Assembly: GCF_017833525.1 (NCBI RefSeq)
Contig: NZ_JAFICD010000012.1
Span: 1-57,732, forward strand
From: Duganella sp. 1411
Lineage (GTDB): Bacteria > Pseudomonadota > Gammaproteobacteria > Burkholderiales > Burkholderiaceae_D
Length of the DNA: 57,732 nt
Direction of reading: 5' to 3'
Shown: positions 1-10,993 of the stretch, in pieces
How the letters are laid out: every line of letters begins with the position of its first letter
Position numbering within the stretch: the first letter of the stretch is position 1
Made by a program: the position numbers and the translations under genes
Notes under the pieces: model-generated
What the model saw: only the letters and a program-made list of their open reading frames with translations
What the model was told of the DNA's origin: nothing
Database searches by the model: none

Positions 1-90
1 ACCCCTTCCCATCCCGAACAGGACCGTGAAACAACTCTGCGCCGATGATAGTGCTGCAACCAGTGTGAAAGTAGGTTATCGTCAGGCTAG
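1..90 (+). rRNA. rrf: 5S ribosomal RNA, 3' part
   Basis: The first 90 bases match the 3' three quarters of a bacterial 5S rRNA: the CCCGAACAG loop segment near the start, the GCCGATGATAGT segment, and the closing GTAGGTTATCGTCAGGCT strand. The 5' end lies outside the window. A strong terminator follows within about ten bases, as expected for the last gene of an rrn operon. The 3' end is placed by analogy and may be off by a few bases. Confidence 0.9.
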
Positions 91-100
91 TTATATAAAG

Positions 101-134
101 AAGCCCCTTCCAGTGATCTGGTCGGGGCTTTTTT
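101..134 (+). terminator. rho-independent terminator of the rrn operon
   Basis: AAGCCCC pairs with GGGGCTT, an inner CCAG/CTGG pair extends the stem, and a T run follows at once. It stands directly after the 5S sequence. Confidence 0.9.
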
Positions 135-168
135 GCGTCTGTGCGCGGCGGCGCGAGATACTTCTAAA

Positions 169-269
169 ACACGTAGGGCGGATTAGCGCAGCGTAATCGG
201 CCAATGCGTGCGCCGCCGACCGCTCTTAGATGGCCGATTACGGCGTTCCGCCTAATCCGCCCTACGTGT
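169..269. repeat. long palindromic repeat, double copy of the GTAGGGCGGATTA family
   Basis: ACACGTAGGGCGGATTA at the left end is answered by TAATCCGCCCTACGTGT at the right end. Inside them GCGTAATCGGCCA and TGGCCGATTACGGC form a second inverted pair, so the whole element of about 100 bp is one imperfect palindrome. Single-hairpin members of the same family occur at 25527-25570 and 33806-33850. It sits between the rrn terminator and the mtlE promoter region. No associated transposase gene is visible in the window. Confidence 0.85.
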
Positions 270-349
270 CTCCGCGTCATGCCGGCGCCGCTTATCCAGA
301 TACTCTGGCGCCGATTCCCCTCCGCTTGCCCCGCGCTCCCGTACCAAAA

Positions 350-404
350 AGTATCGAGACTTGGTTTTTCAGTATCGGAAAGTATCGGAGGCCGATGATA
401 CATT
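350..404 (+). promoter_or_regulatory. putative MtlR activator site and promoter of the mtl operon
   Basis: AGTATCG occurs at 350-356 and 371-377, exactly 21 bp apart, with a third copy at 381-387. A two-turn direct repeat is the usual binding-site form for AraC-family activators. A weak -10-like TACATT begins at 399, 28 bp after the start of the second repeat. The same repeat, with the same 21-bp and 28-bp spacings, lies upstream of smoS at 8593. Pairing the site with the AraC-type gene at 7665 is an inference. Confidence 0.7.
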
Positions 405-465
405 GCAGGGGTGGTGCTAACAGGCGCCGCCCCGACAAAAAATCATAAAATCTGGAGACATCACC

Positions 466-1776
466 ATGAATCGTATCGCCCTCAGTGCGTTATGCGTTGG
501 TCTTTTATGCGCCGCTAGTGCCGCATTCGCCGCCACCGACCTGGTCATCGCCACCGTCAACAACGGCCACATGATCGAGATGCAAAAACTCGGCAAATTC
601 TTCGAGCAGGCCAATCCCGATATCAAGCTCAAATGGGTCACGCTGGAGGAGGGCGTGCTGCGCCAGCGCATGACCACCGACATCGCCACCAAAGGCGGCC
701 AGTTCGATCTGATGACGATCGGCATGTACGAGGCGCCGATCTGGGCCAAGAAGGAATGGCTGCTGCCGATCAAGCCGGATGCCGCCTACGACGTCGACGA
801 TCTGCTGCCGACGATACGCGAGGGCTTGTCGCTGAACGGCCAGCTGTACGCCGCGCCGTTCTACGGCGAGAGCTCGATGATCATGTACCGCGCCGACCTG
901 GTGAAAAAAGCCGGCATGACGCTCGAGGACCGGCCCAGCTGGGACCAACTGCGCGCGGTGGCGGCCAAGATCCATGATCCGGCCAACGGCGTGTACGGCA
1001 TTTGCCTGCGCGGCAAACCGGGTTGGGGCGACAATATGGTCTTGCTGACCACCATGGCCAACTCCTACGGCGGCCAGCTGTTCGACATGAAATGGCAACC
1101 GCAGTTCACCAGCAAGCCGTGGCGCGACGCGCTGACGATGTACGTCGACCTGATGAAGAAATACGGGCCGCCCGGCTCGTCGTCCAACAGCTTCAATGAA
1201 ATCCTGGCGATGTTCAACGAAGGCAAGTGCGGCATCTGGATCGACGCCACCATCGCCGCCTCCTTCGTCAGCGATCCGAAACAGAGCAAGGTGGCCGACA
1301 AGGTCGCCTACGCGCAAGCGCCGATCGCCGTCACCGAGCGCGGCGCCAACTGGCTGTGGGCCTGGGCGCTGGCGATACCGAAAAGCTCCAAGCACCCGGA
1401 CGCGGCGCAAAAGTTCATCAACTGGGCCACGTCCAAGGACTACATCAAGCTGGTGGCCAAGGAAACCAGCTGGGCCAACGTCCCCACCGGCACCCGCAAG
1501 TCGACCTACGCCACGCCGGAATTCGTGAAGGCGGCCAAATTCTCGGCCGCGGAAGGCAAGGCCATCGCCACCGCCAGTCCCAAGCAAAACACCTTGCCGC
1601 CGTCCCCCTACATCGGCGTGCAATACGCGGCGATCCCGGAATTCCAGGCGATCGGCGTGGCCACCGGCCAGCAGATCACCGCCGCCCTGCTGGGCAAGGT
1701 GACGGCCGACCAGGCGCTCGAGAAGGCGCAACAGGCGGCCGACCGCGAGATGCGCAAGGCCGGCTACTACAAATAG
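466..1776 (+). CDS. mtlE: polyol ABC transporter, periplasmic binding protein MtlE/SmoE
   Basis: A 436-residue family 1 extracellular solute-binding protein that would bind a sugar alcohol (mannitol, sorbitol or arabitol) in the periplasm and pass it to the permease pair encoded next. It begins with a Sec signal peptide (MNRIALSALCVGLLCAASAA, cleaved near AFA), then the mature fold. A GGAG Shine-Dalgarno lies about 9 bp before the ATG. It is first in a six-gene run (transporter, dehydrogenase, kinase) with the order of Pseudomonas fluorescens mtlEFGKDY, which is the main reason for the substrate class. The exact polyol cannot be read from the sequence. Confidence 0.9.
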   Translation: MNRIALSALCVGLLCAASAAFAATDLVIATVNNGHMIEMQKLGKFFEQANPDIKLKWVTLEEGVLRQRMTTDIATKGGQFDLMTIGMYEAPIWAKKEWLLPIKPDAAYDVDDLLPTIREGLSLNGQLYAAPFYGESSMIMYRADLVKKAGMTLEDRPSWDQLRAVAAKIHDPANGVYGICLRGKPGWGDNMVLLTTMANSYGGQLFDMKWQPQFTSKPWRDALTMYVDLMKKYGPPGSSSNSFNEILAMFNEGKCGIWIDATIAASFVSDPKQSKVADKVAYAQAPIAVTERGANWLWAWALAIPKSSKHPDAAQKFINWATSKDYIKLVAKETSWANVPTGTRKSTYATPEFVKAAKFSAAEGKAIATASPKQNTLPPSPYIGVQYAAIPEFQAIGVATGQQITAALLGKVTADQALEKAQQAADREMRKAGYYK

Positions 1777-1863
1777 CCCGGGCCTCGCGTCCACACTGAT
1801 AGCCAGACGGACCGCCGGCATCGCCGCGCTCCGCCGGCACCCGCACGCACCTTGAGATTACCC

Positions 1864-2724
1864 ATGAAACGACTGATACCTCGGACCTTGCTGACGCCGG
1901 CGGTGCTCGCCATCGCCGTCATTTCCATCGTCCCGCTGCTGATCACGCTGTACTACTCGCTGGTCAAATTCAGCCTGCTGGCGCCGGGCGAACACCCGTT
2001 CCACGGACTGGAGAATTTCTACTTCTTCTTCACCGACGGCGCCTTCCTGCCGGCGCTGCACAACACCTTTGTGCTGATGTTCTCCGTCATGCTGATCACC
2101 GTGCTGGGTGGCGCCGCCCTCGGCCTGCTGATCAACGACGCCTTCCCCGGCCGCGCCATCGTGCGCGTGCTGCTGATCTCACCGTTCCTGGTGATGCCGG
2201 CGGTGAACTCGCTGATGTGGAAGAACATGCTGCTCAATCCCATCTACGGCCTGTTCGCGCAGGTCAGCCGGCTGTTCGGCCAGACCCCGGTCGACTGGCT
2301 GTCCGAGTATCCGCTGCTGTCGATCATCATGATGGTGTCGTGGCAGTGGCTGCCGTTCGCCTGCCTGATCTTCATGACGGCGCTGCAGTCGATGGACCGC
2401 GAGCAGCTGGAGGCGGCCGGCATGGACGGCGCCAACTACCTGCAGCAGCTGCGCTACCTGTACATCCCGCACCTGGGGCGCGCGGTGTCGGTGGTGCTGA
2501 TGATCGAGATGATTTTCCTGCTGTCGGTGTTCGCCGAGATCTTCACCACCACCGGCGGCGGCCCCGGCTTCGACACCACGACGATCACGTTCATGATCTA
2601 TCAGCAGGCGCTGCAATCCTACGACATCGGTGCCGCTTCGGCCGGCGCACTGTTCGCCGTGCTGCTGGCGAATATCGCCGCCTTCTTCCTGATGCGCGTC
2701 ATCGGCAAGAACCTGGCCAAATAA
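1864..2724 (+). CDS. mtlF: polyol ABC transporter permease MtlF/SmoF
   Basis: A 286-residue inner-membrane permease with about six hydrophobic segments and the cytoplasmic EAA loop (EAAGMDGANYLQQL, about residues 183-196) that docks on the ATPase. It forms a heterodimer with the next product. The start chosen is the ATG of MKRLIPRT; an in-frame TTG four codons earlier is possible, and neither has a strong Shine-Dalgarno. It follows the binding-protein gene by 87 bp and precedes mtlG by 10 bp, consistent with one transcript. Confidence 0.9.
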   Translation: MKRLIPRTLLTPAVLAIAVISIVPLLITLYYSLVKFSLLAPGEHPFHGLENFYFFFTDGAFLPALHNTFVLMFSVMLITVLGGAALGLLINDAFPGRAIVRVLLISPFLVMPAVNSLMWKNMLLNPIYGLFAQVSRLFGQTPVDWLSEYPLLSIIMMVSWQWLPFACLIFMTALQSMDREQLEAAGMDGANYLQQLRYLYIPHLGRAVSVVLMIEMIFLLSVFAEIFTTTGGGPGFDTTTITFMIYQQALQSYDIGAASAGALFAVLLANIAAFFLMRVIGKNLAK

Positions 2725-2734
2725 GGAGACCGCG

Positions 2735-3553
2735 ATGCACAAACCCACCACCCCGCACGTCCGCACCGCCGCCGCCTGGTTCTGCGCGCTGCTGCTGTTC
2801 TTTCCGATCTTCTGGCTGGCGCTGATGGCGTTCAAGACCGAGGCCCAGGCCATCTCCACGCCGCCGCTGCTGTTCTTCTCGCCGACGTTGCAAAGCTTCC
2901 GCGACGTCATGGCGCGCGACCACTACGCCGGCTACGCGATCAACTCGCTGCTCACCAGCGTGCTGTCGACGGCGGTCGGGCTGGCGATCGCGCTGCCGGC
3001 CGCGTACTCGATGGCCTTCTTCCCCACGCGCGGCACGGTCGGCCTGCTCAAGTTCGTCCTCAGCTCGCGCTACATGCCCGGCGTCGGCGCGCTGATGCCG
3101 ATCTATATCTGCTACCAGTATTTCGGCCTGCTCGACAGCCGCGCCGGACTGACCTTCATGTTCATGCTGATGAATTTGCCCATCATGATCTGGCTGCTCT
3201 ACACCAGCCTGCGCGAGCTGCCGCGCGAGATCCTGGAGGCGGCGCGCATGGACGGCGCCAGCGTGGTGCACGAGTTCCGCCACATCGTGCTGCCGCTGTC
3301 GACGGGCGGCATCGCCTCCACCGCGCTGGTGTGCATGGTGTGGGCCTGGAACGAGTCGTTCTGGTCGCTGAACCTGGGCGCGGCCAACGCCGGCACGCTG
3401 GCCTGGCTGATCGCCTCCTACTCCAGTCCGGAGGGCCTGTTCTGGGCCAAGCTGTCGGCCGCCTCGCTGATGGCGATCGCGCCGATCATGGCGCTCGGCT
3501 GGTTCTGCCAGAAGCAGCTGGTGCAGGGCATGACGTTCGGCGCCGTCAAATAA
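2735..3553 (+). CDS. mtlG: polyol ABC transporter permease MtlG/SmoG
   Basis: The second permease subunit, 272 residues, with an N-terminal transmembrane helix (FCALLLFFPIFWLALMAF) and the EAA loop EAARMDGASVVHEF. This is the MalG-like member of the pair. A clear AAGGAG lies before the ATG and the gene follows mtlF closely. Together with MtlF it would form the channel through which the polyol delivered by MtlE crosses the inner membrane. Confidence 0.9.
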   Translation: MHKPTTPHVRTAAAWFCALLLFFPIFWLALMAFKTEAQAISTPPLLFFSPTLQSFRDVMARDHYAGYAINSLLTSVLSTAVGLAIALPAAYSMAFFPTRGTVGLLKFVLSSRYMPGVGALMPIYICYQYFGLLDSRAGLTFMFMLMNLPIMIWLLYTSLRELPREILEAARMDGASVVHEFRHIVLPLSTGGIASTALVCMVWAWNESFWSLNLGAANAGTLAWLIASYSSPEGLFWAKLSAASLMAIAPIMALGWFCQKQLVQGMTFGAVK

Positions 3554-3584
3554 GCGCGGCAACCATCAACATAGGACAGTAACC

Positions 3585-6130
<2,546 letters not shown>

Positions 6131-6134
6131 AACC

Positions 6135-7601
6135 ATGTATATGGGCATAGACCTGGGCACGTCCGAGGTGAAGGTGCTGCTGATCGACGCGCAGCAGCGC
6201 ACCGTCGCCAGCGCGCACGCGCCACTGGCCATCAGCCGGCCGATGCCGCAATGGTCGGAGCAGGACCCGGCCGACTGGTGGCTCGCCACCAAGACCGCGA
6301 TCGATACCGTCGTCCGCGAGCACCCGCTGGCGATGGCGGCGCTGCGCGGCATCGGCCTGTCCGGCCAGATGCACGGCACGGTGCTGCTGGACGCGTCGGG
6401 CCGGGTGCTGCGCCCGGCCATCCTGTGGAACGACACCCGCGCCGGCGCCGAATGCGCGGAGCTGGAACGGCGCGCGCCGGACCTGCGCCATATCACCGGC
6501 AACCTGGCCATGCCCGGCTTTTCGGCGCCCAAGCTGCTGTGGGTGGCGCGCCATGAGCCGGAACTGTTCGCCCGCATCGCCACCGTGCTGCTGCCCAAGG
6601 ACTATCTGCGTTACCTGTTGACGGGCGAATTGATCTCCGACATGTCCGACGCATCCGGCACCTTGTGGCTGGACGTGGCGCGGCGCGACTGGTCCGACGC
6701 CATGCTCGAGGCCTGCGGCTTGCGCCGCGCGCACATGCCGCGCCTGGTGGAGGGCACGGCGCCGGGCGGCATGCTGCGCGCCGCGCTGGCGCGCGACTGG
6801 GGCATCGCGGCGCCGGTGGTGGTGGCCGGCGGCGCCGGCGACAACGCCGCCAGCGCGGTGGGCATGGGCGTGGTGGCTGCGGGCGACAGCTTCATCTCGC
6901 TGGGCACCTCCGGCGTGTTCTTCGCCGCCAGCGACGCCTACCGGCCCAATCCCGCGCAAGGCCTGCACACCTTTTGCCACGCGCTGCCAGGGCAATGGCA
7001 CCAGATGGGGGTGATGCTGTCGGCCGCCAGTTGCCTGCGCTGGGTGACGGCGCTGACGCATGCCGCCGACGAGGCGGCGCTGCTGGACGAGGTGGAGAAG
7101 GCGGGACCGGCGCTGCGCGCGACGGCGCCGCTGTTCCTGCCTTACCTGTCGGGCGAGCGCACGCCGCACAACGACGCGCTGGCCAGCGGCGTGTGGCTCG
7201 GCCTGCGGCACGACACCGACCGCGCGTCGCTCGGCTATTCGGTGCTGGAGGGCGTGGCGTTCGGACTGCGCGACAGTTACCTGGCGCTGCGCGACGCCGG
7301 CGGCGACGTGCGCACGGCGGCGCTGGTGGGCGGCGGCAGCCGCAGCCGATACTGGGCGCGGCTGCTGGCCAGCGCGCTCGATGTGCCGCTCACGCTCAAT
7401 AGCGGAGGCCAGGTCGGCGCGGCGCTGGGCGCGGCGCGGCTGGCGATGCTGGCGGCCGATCCCGGCCTCGATGTGGCGCGGGTATGCGTGGCGCCAGCGG
7501 TGCTCGAAGCGATACCGCCGGAACCCGAATGGCGCGCCGCGCTGCTGCCGCGCCACGAGCGTTTCCGCGACTTGTACCGGAAGGTGCGGCCTTTGTTTTG
7601 A
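6135..7601 (+). CDS. mtlY: xylulokinase (FGGY family)
   Basis: A 488-residue FGGY carbohydrate kinase that would phosphorylate D-xylulose at O5. Family marks are the N-terminal phosphate-binding MGIDLGTSEVKVLLID, GLSGQMHG, LWNDTR and LPKDYLRYLLTGE (about residues 155-167), and a C-terminal GGGSRS ATP-site segment. It begins four bases after mtlD. The order dehydrogenase then xylulokinase matches mtlD-mtlY of P. fluorescens. The fructokinase (mtlZ) found next in that organism is not present in this window, so fructose made from mannitol or sorbitol must be phosphorylated by an enzyme encoded elsewhere. Confidence 0.92.
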   Translation: MYMGIDLGTSEVKVLLIDAQQRTVASAHAPLAISRPMPQWSEQDPADWWLATKTAIDTVVREHPLAMAALRGIGLSGQMHGTVLLDASGRVLRPAILWNDTRAGAECAELERRAPDLRHITGNLAMPGFSAPKLLWVARHEPELFARIATVLLPKDYLRYLLTGELISDMSDASGTLWLDVARRDWSDAMLEACGLRRAHMPRLVEGTAPGGMLRAALARDWGIAAPVVVAGGAGDNAASAVGMGVVAAGDSFISLGTSGVFFAASDAYRPNPAQGLHTFCHALPGQWHQMGVMLSAASCLRWVTALTHAADEAALLDEVEKAGPALRATAPLFLPYLSGERTPHNDALASGVWLGLRHDTDRASLGYSVLEGVAFGLRDSYLALRDAGGDVRTAALVGGGSRSRYWARLLASALDVPLTLNSGGQVGAALGAARLAMLAADPGLDVARVCVAPAVLEAIPPEPEWRAALLPRHERFRDLYRKVRPLF

Positions 7602-7664
7602 AGCGGATCGGCTTTGCTATACTCGTTTGGCGCAGCACATACCGAGGAGAGGAGGGACAGCGAC

Positions 7665-8582
7665 ATGCCACCCAAGAGCATACACCGCACACTGGAGCTG
7701 GAACACGATTGCGCGCGCGACGCGAGCGAGGGGTTCGAGCCGAATGGACGATACGGTTTCATCCGCTACCTGGAGCATGGCTTCCCCAGCTCCCTGGTGC
7801 GCTGGCATTATCACGACGAGTACGAGCTGCATCTGATCTGCGCCAGCAGCGGCAAGGTGTTCGTGGGCGACTACATCGGCCAGTTCTCCCCCGGCCACCT
7901 GGTGCTGACGGCGCCGCGCATCCCGCATAACTGGGTCTCGCTCGACACGCCGGCCGAAGGCGTCAAGCTGCGCGACATGGTGATCCAGTTCACCCACGCG
8001 CCGCTGGAGCAGATGGCCGGCGCCATCCCGGAGGTGAAGAGCATCATGCCGCTGCTGAACCGCGCCACCCACGGCATCGAGTTCTTCGGCATCAGCGACC
8101 AGGCCAGGCGGCGCTTCGAGCGCATCCGCGACGGCAAGGGCCTGCCGCGCTTCATCGAATTCCTCACCTTGCTGGGCGAGCTGGCCGACAGCAGCGACTA
8201 CCAGCTGCTGTCGACCGTGCCGATGCAGTCGTTCGACGACGACGACGCGCTGGCGCGCATCAGCTCCGCCGTCGATTTCATCGTGCAGAACTTCAGCAGC
8301 CAGTTTTCGATGAGCGACCTGGCGCGCCAGCTCGGTATGTCCGAGCGCATGTTCACCCGTTTCTTCCGCACCGCCACCGGCAACAGCTTCACCGATTTCG
8401 TCAACCGCCTGCGCGTCAACAAGGCCTGCCAGCTGCTGATGGAAACGGAGCGCTATGTCACCAACATCTGCTACGACGCCGGCTTTAACAATGTCGCCAA
8501 TTTCAACCGGCGCTTCCTGGAACTGAAGGGCATGACGCCGAAGGAGTTCCGCCAGCAGGCGTCGGGCCGATTCGGCGCCTGA
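7665..8582 (+). CDS. mtlR: AraC-family activator of the polyol genes (MtlR-like)
   Basis: A 305-residue regulator. The N-terminal half is a cupin-like sensing domain (WHYHDEYELHLI, then GHLVLTAPRIPHNW). The C-terminal 100 residues are an AraC double helix-turn-helix, including LARQLGMSERMFTRFFRTAT and the second-helix segment CYDAGFNNVANFNRRF. The start is the ATG preceded by GAGGAGAGGAGGG; an upstream in-frame ATG at 7614 lacks this. It lies between the two putative operons and each is preceded by the same direct repeat, so it is probably the activator of both. The inducer is unknown. Confidence 0.88.
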   Translation: MPPKSIHRTLELEHDCARDASEGFEPNGRYGFIRYLEHGFPSSLVRWHYHDEYELHLICASSGKVFVGDYIGQFSPGHLVLTAPRIPHNWVSLDTPAEGVKLRDMVIQFTHAPLEQMAGAIPEVKSIMPLLNRATHGIEFFGISDQARRRFERIRDGKGLPRFIEFLTLLGELADSSDYQLLSTVPMQSFDDDDALARISSAVDFIVQNFSSQFSMSDLARQLGMSERMFTRFFRTATGNSFTDFVNRLRVNKACQLLMETERYVTNICYDAGFNNVANFNRRFLELKGMTPKEFRQQASGRFGA

Positions 8583-8592
8583 CAGGTAGAAG

Positions 8593-8647
8593 AGTATCGA
8601 TTATCGCGCCCGCAGTATCGGTTTCGGCGAGGCGCCGCTGCTAGACT
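8593..8647 (+). promoter_or_regulatory. putative MtlR activator site and promoter of smoS
   Basis: AGTATCG at 8593-8599 and again at 8614-8620 reproduces the 21-bp direct repeat upstream of mtlE. A -10-like TAGACT starts at 8642, 28 bp after the start of the second repeat, exactly as at the first site. Bases between the repeats differ between the two copies, so the conserved parts stand out. Confidence 0.7.
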
Positions 8648-8697
8648 TTCTTTCACGATGCAGATGACTGTATCGACGATAACGAAAGGAGATCCGC

Positions 8698-9480
8698 ATG
8701 AATCGTCTCGCTTCCCGCCACGCCTTGCTGACCGGCGCCGGTGGCGGCATCGGCCTGGCCGTGGCCGAGGCCTACCTGGGCGAAGGCGCCAGCTGCACCG
8801 TGGCCGACCTGGCGCCGCAAGCGCCGCCCGCCCTGGCCGAGGTGATGGCGCGCCATCCGGCGCAGCTGCAGTACGTGCAGGCCGACGTCACCAGCGCCGA
8901 ATCGGTGCGCGAGTTGCTGGCCGCCGCGCAGCGCCGCTTCGGCCCCATCGACATCCTGTTCAACAACGCCGCCGTGTTTGACATGGCGCCGCTGCTGGAA
9001 TCGGATCTGGCGATGTACCAGCGGCTGTTCGACGTCAACGTCAAGGGCATGTTCCTGGTCATGCAGCAGGTCCTGCAAAGCATGCGCGATGCCGGCCGCA
9101 CCGGCGCCATCGTCAACCTGGCGTCGCAGGCGGGCCGCCGCGGCGAGGCGCTGGTGGCGCACTACTGCGCCAGCAAGGCGGCCGTGATCAGCTACACCCA
9201 GTCGGCGGCGCTGGCCATGGCGCCCCACGGCATCCGCGTCAACGGCATCGCGCCGGGCGTGGTCGACACGCCGATGTGGAACCACGTCGATTCGCTGTTC
9301 GCCCGCTACGAAGGTTTGCAGCCGGGCGAGAAGAAAAAGGCGGTCGGCCTGGCCGTGCCGCTGGGCCGCATGGGCACGCCGGCCGACCTGGTCGGCGCCG
9401 CGATCTTCCTGGCCTGCGACGACTCGGCCTATATCACCGCCCAGACGCTCAACGTCGACGGCGGCAGTGTCATGAGCTAG
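8698..9480 (+). CDS. smoS: sorbitol (L-iditol) 2-dehydrogenase, short-chain type
   Basis: A 260-residue classical short-chain dehydrogenase. It has the cofactor motif TGAGGGIG (residues 13-20), NNAA, a catalytic Ser, and YCASK with the catalytic Tyr and Lys. Stretches such as NLASQAGRRGEALV and the GEKK region resemble the Rhodobacter SmoS sorbitol/galactitol dehydrogenase as I recall it, hence the name. The product from sorbitol would be D-fructose. A strong AAAGGAG precedes the ATG. It follows the regulator and has its own predicted activator site. Exact substrate is inferred from similarity and context. Confidence 0.85.
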   Translation: MNRLASRHALLTGAGGGIGLAVAEAYLGEGASCTVADLAPQAPPALAEVMARHPAQLQYVQADVTSAESVRELLAAAQRRFGPIDILFNNAAVFDMAPLLESDLAMYQRLFDVNVKGMFLVMQQVLQSMRDAGRTGAIVNLASQAGRRGEALVAHYCASKAAVISYTQSAALAMAPHGIRVNGIAPGVVDTPMWNHVDSLFARYEGLQPGEKKKAVGLAVPLGRMGTPADLVGAAIFLACDDSAYITAQTLNVDGGSVMS

Positions 9481-9591
9481 ACGCTCTTTTCTTTCCCCCC
9501 GGTAGCAAGCGGCGCAGCGCCTGTCGACGGGCGCGGCGGCGGGACCCGCACGTCCGTCGAAAACAAAAAAACCATAAAACCGGAGACAAAC

Positions 9592-10881
9592 ATGAAACAA
9601 CCGATGCAACAGATGCGACTGGCGGCGCTGCCGCTGACCCTTTCGCTGGCGCTGGCCATGGCCAGCGGTGGCGCCGCCGCCCAAGCCGGGCAGGACGCCG
9701 AAGGCTTCCACGGCTACTTGCGCGTCGGCGGCGGCACGTTCACCGGCGGCGATCGCGGGCCGCAAGGCTGCTACGGCCTGGGCGGCAACACCCACAAGTA
9801 CCGGCTGGGCAACGAGTGCGATTCCGATTTCGAGGGCGGCTACACCAAGGAGATCGCCGAATCGGACGGCGTGCGTTACGTCGCCACGCTGTGGATGATC
9901 GCCTACGGCAACAAGTCCGGCTTCCGCGACGCCGAGTTCGATATCTTGAAGGGCTATGTCGAGGCCAAGGGCCTGGACTTTTTGCATGGCGGCACGGCCT
10001 GGATCGGCAAGCGTTACTACAACCGTCCCGACATCCACATGATGGATTTCCAGTACATCAATTTCAGCGGCACCGGCGCGGGTCTGGACAAGATCCAGGC
10101 CGGCCCCGGCAAATTCTCCTACGCCTTCTTCAAGGATAACGATATCAACATCCTCGCGGCCGATGGCGCCGTGATCGGTACCACGTCCGCCACGCGCCAG
10201 AACCTGATGTACCAGGACTTGCCGGTCAACGCCGGCGGCACCGTCGACGTGGCCGCGTCGGTCATCACCGCGCAGGGCGGCGAGACGGCGGGCGCCCGGC
10301 ACAACGGCTGGCAACTGTCGGCGTTTCACAAGCAGGCCGATGTGTTGGGCGGCGCCAACAACTTCGGCGTGCAGTACGGCGTGGGCCCGGGCACCGGCAT
10401 CGGCGGCGACCACGGCGGCATGGGCTCGTCCGGCAGCACGCTGCTGGGATCGGACGTGACGCGCGCGCGCGTGTTCGACAACCTGTGGATCCAGCCTACC
10501 TGGAACTTTGGCGTGGAAATGGTGGCGCTGGTGCAAAAGGACAAATCCGACGCGGTCGGCTCGAGCACCTGGACCTCGCTGGGCGTGCGCCCGGTGTATG
10601 CGTTGACCAAAAACCTCAAAGTGGTGATGGAGCTGGGCACCGACCGCGTCACCTCGCCGACCGGCGGCGCGGCGCAGCGGCTGACCAAGGTGACGTTCGC
10701 GCCGACCATCTCGGCCGGCCCCGGACTGTGGGCGCGCCCCGAGTTGCGCGCCTTTGTCACGTACGGCAAGTGGAACGACGCGGCCACGGCGGCCGTGAAC
10801 GCCGCCAACAGCGGCGGGCCGGTGTACAACAACCGCACCAGCGGCACCTCGGTCGGGTTCCAGGTCGAGACCTGGTTCTAA
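9592..10881 (+). CDS. LamB-type carbohydrate porin
   Basis: A 429-residue outer-membrane porin with a Sec signal peptide ending near ASGGAAAQA, then FHGYLRVGGGTFTGG, the typical start of a maltoporin barrel, two Cys near residues 61 and 81 suggesting a loop disulfide, and a C-terminal aromatic ending VETWF used for barrel assembly. It lies 111 bp after smoS with a Shine-Dalgarno GGAG and no obvious terminator between, so co-transcription is likely. It probably brings polyols or glycosides through the outer membrane for the MtlEFGK importer. Confidence 0.88.
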   Translation: MKQPMQQMRLAALPLTLSLALAMASGGAAAQAGQDAEGFHGYLRVGGGTFTGGDRGPQGCYGLGGNTHKYRLGNECDSDFEGGYTKEIAESDGVRYVATLWMIAYGNKSGFRDAEFDILKGYVEAKGLDFLHGGTAWIGKRYYNRPDIHMMDFQYINFSGTGAGLDKIQAGPGKFSYAFFKDNDINILAADGAVIGTTSATRQNLMYQDLPVNAGGTVDVAASVITAQGGETAGARHNGWQLSAFHKQADVLGGANNFGVQYGVGPGTGIGGDHGGMGSSGSTLLGSDVTRARVFDNLWIQPTWNFGVEMVALVQKDKSDAVGSSTWTSLGVRPVYALTKNLKVVMELGTDRVTSPTGGAAQRLTKVTFAPTISAGPGLWARPELRAFVTYGKWNDAATAAVNAANSGGPVYNNRTSGTSVGFQVETWF

Positions 10882-10911
10882 GCCGGGACGGCGAGCCCGG
10901 GCGTGGAGGAG

Positions 10912-10944
10912 CCGGTGCGCCAGCCGCGCCGGGTGCTTTTTTTT
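10912..10944 (+). terminator. rho-independent terminator after the porin gene
   Basis: CCGGTGCG at 10912-10919 pairs with CGCGCCGG at 10925-10932 (one G-T pair, five-base loop), followed by GTGC and eight T residues. It ends the smoS-porin unit. Confidence 0.8.
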
Positions 10945-10993
10945 GGGCCGACATTTCTGCATTACAATATGGTTCATATTGGAGTGCAACCTT

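Noticed and set aside
505..1821. 438-codon open frame on the minus strand opposite mtlE
   Set aside because: Arg/Gly/His-rich translation without motifs; an antisense shadow of a real high-GC gene.
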